Shown piece after piece: positions 59,759-64,000 of a stretch of 64,000 nucleotides of DNA. Source of the DNA: Tenuifilaceae bacterium CYCD (GTDB lineage: Bacteria; Bacteroidota; Bacteroidia; Bacteroidales; Tenuifilaceae); assembly GCA_036322835.1 (NCBI GenBank), contig AP027304.1, positions 186,001 to 250,000 on the forward strand, read 5' to 3'. Position 1 is the first letter of the stretch. Every line of letters begins with the position of its first letter. Both the position numbers and the translations under genes were made by a program. Below the pieces are notes generated by a model. It did no database searches. It was given only the letters and a program-made list of their open reading frames with translations, and had not been told where the DNA came from.

Positions 59759-61021
59759 ATGATATTACTTGCCAATAGCGGCTCTATTTTGCTAAGTGCC
59801 ATTGTTGTATTCCTGCTCGTTACGCTTTTTCTTGTAGGCATACTACTATATGCCAAGAAAAAACTAACACCATCGGGGAATGTAAAATTGAATATCAATG
59901 AAGGGGAAAAAGTTCTCGAGGTTGAACCAGGAGGAACGCTTTTATCCACTTTAGGGAATAGTGGTATTTTTCTACCATCGGCGTGTGGCGGTGGAGGAAC
60001 CTGTGGAATGTGCAAATGCCGTGTAGTTGATGGCGGTGGGTCTATTCTCCCCACCGAGGTAAACTTTTTCACCCGTAAACAGCAGTCTAACCACTGGCGT
60101 TTAGGGTGCCAGGTAAAAGTTCGCGAAGATTTAAAGATTGAAGTACCCGAAGAGGTAATGGGCATTAAGAAGTGGGAATGCGAAGTAATCTCAAACCATA
60201 ATGTTGCAACCTTTATCAAGGAATTTAAGGTAAAACTACCCGAAGGCGAAAAACTTCACTTCAAATCTGGGGGATACATTCAAATTGACGTTCCTAAGCT
60301 AGAGGTCGATTTCGCAAAAGATGTTGATGTGGAAAAGGAATACCGCGATGAATGGGATAAGTTTAAGATGTGGGATTTGAAGATGAAGAATAACGAGGAA
60401 ACCTACCGCGCTTACTCCATGGCCAACCACCCAGCAGAGGACAATATTATTATGCTTAATATTCGTATTGCCACCCCACCTTGGGAACGAGAACGTAATG
60501 CATTTATGAACGTAAACCCAGGTGTTTGCTCTAGCTTTATATTTTCACGCAAACCAGGCGATAAGGTAACGATATCGGGCCCTTACGGTGAGTTTTTTAT
60601 TAAGGATACCCAAAATGAAATGATGTTCATTGGAGGTGGTGCCGGAATGGCTCCTATGCGTTCGCATATTTTCCATCAATTCCATACTGTAAAAACCAAC
60701 CGTAAAGCCACATTCTGGTACGGAGCACGCTCGAAACGAGAAATATTCTACGAGGAACATTTCCATAAAATCGAGAAAGAGTTTCCCAACTTCAAGTTCA
60801 ACATAGCGCTCTCAGAACCTAAACCCGAAGATAACTGGGATGGCTACGTTGGTTTCATACATCAGGTGATTTACGATAACTACCTATCGAAACACGATGC
60901 ACCAGAGGATATTGAATACTATCTATGCGGACCTCCTGCTATGAACGATGCCATTCAAAAAATGCTATACAACTTAGGAGTTCCTTCTGAAATGATTGCT
61001 TTCGATGATTTTGGAGGATAA
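59759..61021 (+). CDS. nqrF: Na+-translocating NADH-quinone reductase subunit F
   Basis: The 420-residue subunit has an N-terminal membrane anchor (about 5-28), a [2Fe-2S] ferredoxin domain with [12 protein letters not shown] (about 76-87) and a fourth cysteine in LGCQVKV, an FAD domain ([10 protein letters not shown] about 218-228) and an NADH domain ([14 protein letters not shown] and [10 protein letters not shown]). It takes electrons from NADH and starts the path through the pump. Full length. It closes the nqr operon and is followed by two terminators and a candidate small RNA. Confidence 0.96.
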   Translation: MILLANSGSILLSAIVVFLLVTLFLVGILLYAKKKLTPSGNVKLNINEGEKVLEVEPGGTLLSTLGNSGIFLPSACGGGGTCGMCKCRVVDGGGSILPTEVNFFTRKQQSNHWRLGCQVKVREDLKIEVPEEVMGIKKWECEVISNHNVATFIKEFKVKLPEGEKLHFKSGGYIQIDVPKLEVDFAKDVDVEKEYRDEWDKFKMWDLKMKNNEETYRAYSMANHPAEDNIIMLNIRIATPPWERERNAFMNVNPGVCSSFIFSRKPGDKVTISGPYGEFFIKDTQNEMMFIGGGAGMAPMRSHIFHQFHTVKTNRKATFWYGARSKREIFYEEHFHKIEKEFPNFKFNIALSEPKPEDNWDGYVGFIHQVIYDNYLSKHDAPEDIEYYLCGPPAMNDAIQKMLYNLGVPSEMIAFDDFGG

Positions 61022-61119
61022 ATGCAGACAATAGACACAATTATCTATTTTCAATCTGAAATCTTGTGCCTAGCATCTGAAATCTAACAAAAAAGATTAA
61101 CTTTTATTAACAACCCTTT

Positions 61120-61145
61120 AACCCGCTTTAGCTAAAGCGGGTTTT
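61120..61145 (+). terminator. Terminator of the nqr operon
   Basis: Eleven-base arms AACCCGCTTTA (61120-61130) and TAAAGCGGGTT (61133-61143), separated by GC; the innermost pairs form the loop. TTTT and then ATCTTT follow. It is 99 bases after nqrF. The stretch 61050-61090 before it has two direct copies of ATCTGAAATCT. Confidence 0.88.
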
Positions 61146-61158
61146 ATCTTTGTAGCGT

Positions 61159-61274
61159 ATTTAAAACGAAGAGTTTCTCATAGACTTTTAGTTTTAGAGT
61201 TAGGTTTAGGTTTGGTTTTAGGTTAAGGGTTAACAAATGGCGGATACTGCTGGTTACAGTATCCGCTTCCTTTT
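61159..61274 (+). ncRNA. Candidate small RNA or 3' element with GT-rich tract and hairpin
   Basis: A TATCTTTG box (61145-61152) is followed by about 40 bases, a GT-rich tract of TTAGG/GGTTT words (61195-61232), and a terminator hairpin with arms GCGGATACTG (61240-61249) and CAGTATCCGC (61257-61266) and a T-run. The region encodes no convincing peptide. It lies after the nqr terminator, so its own promoter would be needed. The tract and hairpin layout recurs on the minus strand at 1307-1383. No -33 box is seen at 19 bases. Confidence 0.45.
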
Positions 61275-61299
61275 TTATATACCGTTATGATTGAATAAA

Positions 61300-62859
61300 C
61301 TACTTGGATAAATACCTCCCAACAGCCTCTGCACACCTATCTCCATCTAACGCTGACGAAACAATTCCTCCTGCATAACCAGCACCTTCGCCTGAAGGGA
61401 ATAAGCCAGAAAGGGATACATGCTGAAGGGTTTCTGGATCTCTTGGAATACGAACTGGCGACGATGTCCTGGATTCTACACCCAAAATTACGGCATCGTT
61501 TGTTAAGTACCCATGCATTTTTCTACCGAATGCTTTAAATCCCTGCTGCAATCGAGCACCAATATGCTGGGGTAGCCATAAATTCATCTCCGAAGAATTC
61601 AACCCCGGGTGATATGAACAGGATGGAAGATTTGTTGAGAAGCGACCCTCAACAAAATCGACCAAGCGTTGCGCCGGAGCTTGAACACCATTGCCGCCAT
61701 GCTTATGCGCCATCATCTCCAGTTGATGCTGGAATTCTAATCCTGCCAATTCGCCGTAATTTGAGTAATCATTTAAATCCTCGAGCCTTATTTCTACAAC
61801 AATCCCAGAATTTGCCCATTTGGAATTACGGAGCGAAGGAGACATTCCGTTCACAACAACTTCATCTACTCCCGTTGCAGCAGGTACAATAAATCCACCG
61901 GGACACATACAGAACGAGTAAACTCCTCGGTTTTCAATCTGATGAACCAACGAATACGATGCTGCTGGCAAAAACTCGTTCCTCTGTATTCCATGATACT
62001 GCACAGAATCAATCAACGATTGAGGATGCTCCACCCTCACGCCCATTGCAAACGATTTTGCCTCTATCTTAATTCCCTGTCGAAGCAACATTCCATAAAT
62101 ATCTCGGGCAGAATGGCCTGTAGCAAGAATAACTGCTTTGGTATATATATTTTGGCCATCGGAGAGCTTTACACCGGAAACTTTATCGCCATCAATTAAA
62201 ATTTCAGAAACTTTTGAGCTGAATAAAAATTCCCCACCATGATTAATAATGTTTTCTCGGATATTAACAATAATGCCCGGAAGTTTATTGGTCCCAATGT
62301 GTGGATGTGCCTCGTAAAGTATTTCAGGTGAAGCACCATGATTACACAACGCATGCAGGATTCTTTTGTTATCACCTCGCTTTTTGGATCGAGTGTAGAG
62401 CTTTCCGTCGGAAAATGTTCCTGCACCTCCTTCGCCAAAAGCATAGTTAGAATCGGGATTAAGGCCTTGATTCCGACTAAGCAAAGCAATATCGCGTTTG
62501 CGATCGCTCACCAGCTTCCCTCGTTCAATTACAATAGGCTTATACCCCAACTCAATCAGCCTTAATGCCGCAAAAAGTCCTGCAGGACCAGCCCCCACTA
62601 CAACAACAGAGTTTGCTTTTGAAACATCAAGATAGTTAAACGTCGGCTCATCGGAGGCAAGCGGTTCTCCCGGCATGAAAACCCGAACCCCAACATTAAC
62701 CATCACCTTTCCCCGCCTTGCATCTATCGACTTGCGGGTAACCACAAATGTTGATATATCGGTAAACGAAACACCTAGTTTTGCTGCAATAGCCTTTTGT
62801 AACGATTGGTTATCGGCAGCACGCTCGGGTGATAATTCTAGGATTATATCGGTAGGCAT
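61300..62859 (-). CDS. FAD-dependent oxidoreductase (COG2509-like)
   Basis: The 519-residue flavoprotein has a short N-terminal domain, then the FAD motif VVGAGPAGLFAALRLIELG (about 80-98), FGEGGAGTFSDGKL near 148, an internal ATGHSARDIY segment, and the C-terminal GLFPSGEGAGYAGGIVSSALDG that closes the FAD site. This is the layout of the uncharacterised NAD(P)/FAD-dependent dehydrogenases conserved across bacteria. The substrate is unknown. It stands alone on the minus strand with no terminator recognised at its end other than the plus-strand hairpin region, which lacks a T-run on this strand. Confidence 0.85.
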   Translation of the reverse strand: MPTDIILELSPERAADNQSLQKAIAAKLGVSFTDISTFVVTRKSIDARRGKVMVNVGVRVFMPGEPLASDEPTFNYLDVSKANSVVVVGAGPAGLFAALRLIELGYKPIVIERGKLVSDRKRDIALLSRNQGLNPDSNYAFGEGGAGTFSDGKLYTRSKKRGDNKRILHALCNHGASPEILYEAHPHIGTNKLPGIIVNIRENIINHGGEFLFSSKVSEILIDGDKVSGVKLSDGQNIYTKAVILATGHSARDIYGMLLRQGIKIEAKSFAMGVRVEHPQSLIDSVQYHGIQRNEFLPAASYSLVHQIENRGVYSFCMCPGGFIVPAATGVDEVVVNGMSPSLRNSKWANSGIVVEIRLEDLNDYSNYGELAGLEFQHQLEMMAHKHGGNGVQAPAQRLVDFVEGRFSTNLPSCSYHPGLNSSEMNLWLPQHIGARLQQGFKAFGRKMHGYLTNDAVILGVESRTSSPVRIPRDPETLQHVSLSGLFPSGEGAGYAGGIVSSALDGDRCAEAVGRYLSK

Positions 62860-62871
62860 CTCTTAAATTAA

Positions 62872-62900
62872 AAGTTAAAGGTAAAAAGTTAAAAGAAAAA
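62872..62900. repeat. Degenerate AAAAGTTAA word repeat
   Basis: The gap between porT and the FAD oxidoreductase starts with AAAAGTTAAAGGTAAAAAG-type words repeated about three times. No gene or terminator is seen in 62860-62957. Confidence 0.55.
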
Positions 62901-62957
62901 AATAACCTTGAGTTCAACACAATCAACCAAAAACGAGCAACCTTCAACTAAAATGGT

Positions 62958-63704
62958 TTACTCAAAGTGGAATGAGATAACAATCATTTTCGATCGCATA
63001 CTTTCGATGGCATTTCTATAATTCTCGGCACCCTCGGCATAGTCATTCGATATTGCATTCATCAAACCAGCCGACCATTTAATTTCGGTTGAGAACTTAA
63101 AGTAGGTAAGAAAGAAATCTATGCCAAAACCTATCTCATAGTAAAAATCCGATTTTTCGAGCCGTACAAGAACCCCTTTTTCTACTTTAAGACGCTTGTA
63201 AGCAGCTAGATCTATTCTGTAGTTTCCTCCCAAAAGTAGGTATGGTCGAAAATTATTATGTCGTTGCGATAGATACTTAAACCCAAGGGGCAACTCTATA
63301 AACGAAGATTCCAAATTCATTGTGGTTTCCAGCGTTTTTTTGTCTGCCTCTATTTTATAGTAATCTAAATTACGTTGGCCAAATGAGTAGCCTGGCAAGA
63401 AGCGAAGATGCAAATTCTCTGTTAGCCGCAAATCGCAAATCGCATTTACATTTAATCCAGGGGTAATATGTGTAACTTCGGTAAAATACTGAAACTCCGT
63501 TCCATCCTCAGCGATCTCTGTTTTGTTACTATTCTTAATGTCCAAATCCATAACATTAAGTCCCAACGAAAAGCCAAACCGAAGTGGTTTCCCAACATCA
63601 TAATCGGGATCGTTCAATATTATAGGTCTCCTATACTGGGCAAACAGCATAAAAACCGGAACAAATACTAAAAATACTATTAAAACTACTTTTTTCAATT
63701 TCAA
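62958..63704 (-). CDS. porT: Type IX secretion protein PorT
   Basis: The 248-residue protein has a signal peptide (VVLIVFLVFVPVFMLFAQ) and forms an eight-strand beta barrel. The start of the mature part, PLRFGFSLGLNVMDLDIKNS, matches PorT, an outer membrane component of the type IX secretion machinery. The C-terminus ends in alternating hydrophobic residues with a terminal F-x-phenylalanine-like FHFE. It follows ubiE, a pairing I recall as common in Bacteroidota. The alternative is a generic porin-family barrel. Confidence 0.82.
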   Translation of the reverse strand: MKLKKVVLIVFLVFVPVFMLFAQYRRPIILNDPDYDVGKPLRFGFSLGLNVMDLDIKNSNKTEIAEDGTEFQYFTEVTHITPGLNVNAICDLRLTENLHLRFLPGYSFGQRNLDYYKIEADKKTLETTMNLESSFIELPLGFKYLSQRHNNFRPYLLLGGNYRIDLAAYKRLKVEKGVLVRLEKSDFYYEIGFGIDFFLTYFKFSTEIKWSAGLMNAISNDYAEGAENYRNAIESMRSKMIVISFHFE

Positions 63705-63779
63705 TAAAATATGCTCTTCAACAAACGAAAAAGGCTATAACTTATTGTATCGGCATTGTTTTAGCCCATAAAAGATGCA

Positions 63780-63810
63780 CAAATATAGGATCAATTTTGT
63801 GATTATCAAT
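63780..63810 (-). promoter_or_regulatory. Putative porT promoter
   Basis: On the minus strand: ATTG (63810-63807), 19 bases, TATATTTG (63787-63780). The -7 box is perfect and the -33 has one mismatch. It lies in the 111-base gap between ubiE and porT, so porT can be transcribed separately. Confidence 0.6.
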
Positions 63811-63815
63811 TATAA

Positions 63816-64000
63816 CTACTTGTAACCTATATAAATGCTTGCAACACCAAAGGTTAATCGCTTATAGGTACAATTCTTAAATCCAACAGTAGTCATAATC
63901 TCAATGAATTTTTCCTTCTCGGGAAAAGCAAAAACCGATTCAGGTAAATAGGTATAAGCACTTCGGCTACCCGAAACTAAACCGCCAATGAATGGCAATA
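63816..64000 (-). CDS. ubiE: Demethylmenaquinone methyltransferase, partial (C-terminus only)
   Basis: The frame enters from the right edge and ends at a TAG at 63816. The visible 61 residues include PFIGGLVSGSRSAYTYLPES and FPEKEKFIEIMTTVGFKNCTYKRLTFGVASIYIGYK-like segments (abbreviated), the C-terminal end of UbiE/MenG. It methylates demethylmenaquinone with SAM in the last step of menaquinone synthesis, supplying the quinone used by the nqr and etf systems. The catalytic N-terminal part lies outside the window. Confidence 0.88.
   Translation of the reverse strand, partial: LPFIGGLVSGSRSAYTYLPESVFAFPEKEKFIEIMTTVGFKNCTYKRLTFGVASIYIGYK

Noticed and set aside
61195-61232. Telomere-like TTAGGG repeats
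   Set aside because: The tract is irregular, only some 40 bases long, and lies inside a transcript-like element with a terminator.
1-64000. CRISPR arrays, insertion sequences, rRNA genes, replication origin
   Set aside because: No regularly spaced repeats, transposase genes, rRNA-like sequence or DnaA-box cluster with dnaA or parAB genes was seen.

Overview
The window is a contiguous, gene-dense stretch of a Bacteroidota chromosome, almost certainly a Bacteroidales-type anaerobe. The evidence is the type IX secretion genes (porT and a SprA-plug DUF5103 protein), TamL and SusB-type GH97 families, lipoproteins with Bacteroidota lipoboxes, weak Shine-Dalgarno signals, and several promoters that fit the Bacteroidota consensus TTTG-N19-TANNTTTG. 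I cannot name the genus from sequence alone. No phage, insertion sequence, CRISPR array or rRNA gene was seen.

Layout. Positions 1-1907 (minus) hold the 5' part of kdsC, a DUF2520 oxidoreductase and an unknown protein. A 461-base regulatory gap full of inverted and direct repeats follows. Positions 2369-8248 (plus) form an acyl-CoA oxidation unit: etfB, etfA, a membrane Fe-S protein, an HdrB-like protein and an acyl-CoA dehydrogenase. Then come a CstA-type transporter (plus) and a lone GH97 glucosidase (minus).

Positions 12155-23485 (minus) are a fermentative redox island. Read in transcription order it is a sigma-54 activator, an iron alcohol dehydrogenase, NfnA, NfnB, Rex, a 2Fe-2S protein, a sensory [FeFe] hydrogenase with a PAS domain, a SpoIIE-type phosphatase, a second 2Fe-2S protein and a group B [FeFe] hydrogenase. 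The alcohol dehydrogenase promoter region shows a sigma-54 -24/-12 element, two upstream activator-like sites and a Rex-like operator. A near copy of that operator lies upstream of the activator gene.

Positions 23658-37073 (minus) are the informational core: DUF3467, rpoC, rpoB, rplL, rplJ, rplA, rplK, nusG, secE, tRNA-Trp, tuf and four tRNAs (Thr-Gly-Tyr-Thr by coordinate). The tRNA-tuf order matches the Escherichia coli tufB operon. Next come hpf, xerC, rpsU, a helix-hairpin-helix protein, class I aldolase and tamL (all minus).

Positions 43616-48746 (minus) are a surface-uptake cassette: two related lipoproteins, a TonB-dependent receptor, and a lipoprotein that resembles a duplicated molybdopterin-binding fold. 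It sits between tamL and an RNA methyltransferase. Then follow an exported M3 peptidase, an aminotransferase, a membrane zinc peptidase and the DUF5103 gene.

Positions 55137-61021 (plus) are a complete nqrABCDEF sodium pump. The window ends with an FAD oxidoreductase, porT and the 3' end of ubiE (minus).

Taken together the genes describe a cell that joins fermentation (alcohol, hydrogen, Nfn pyridine-nucleotide balancing) with a menaquinone pool fed by ETF-linked acyl-CoA oxidation and by a sodium-pumping NADH dehydrogenase. The least ordinary parts are the redox island's layered regulation, its hydrogen-sensor/phosphatase module with no visible partner, the repeat-rich etfB upstream region, and two matching GT-rich-tract-plus-hairpin elements near the two ends of the window.
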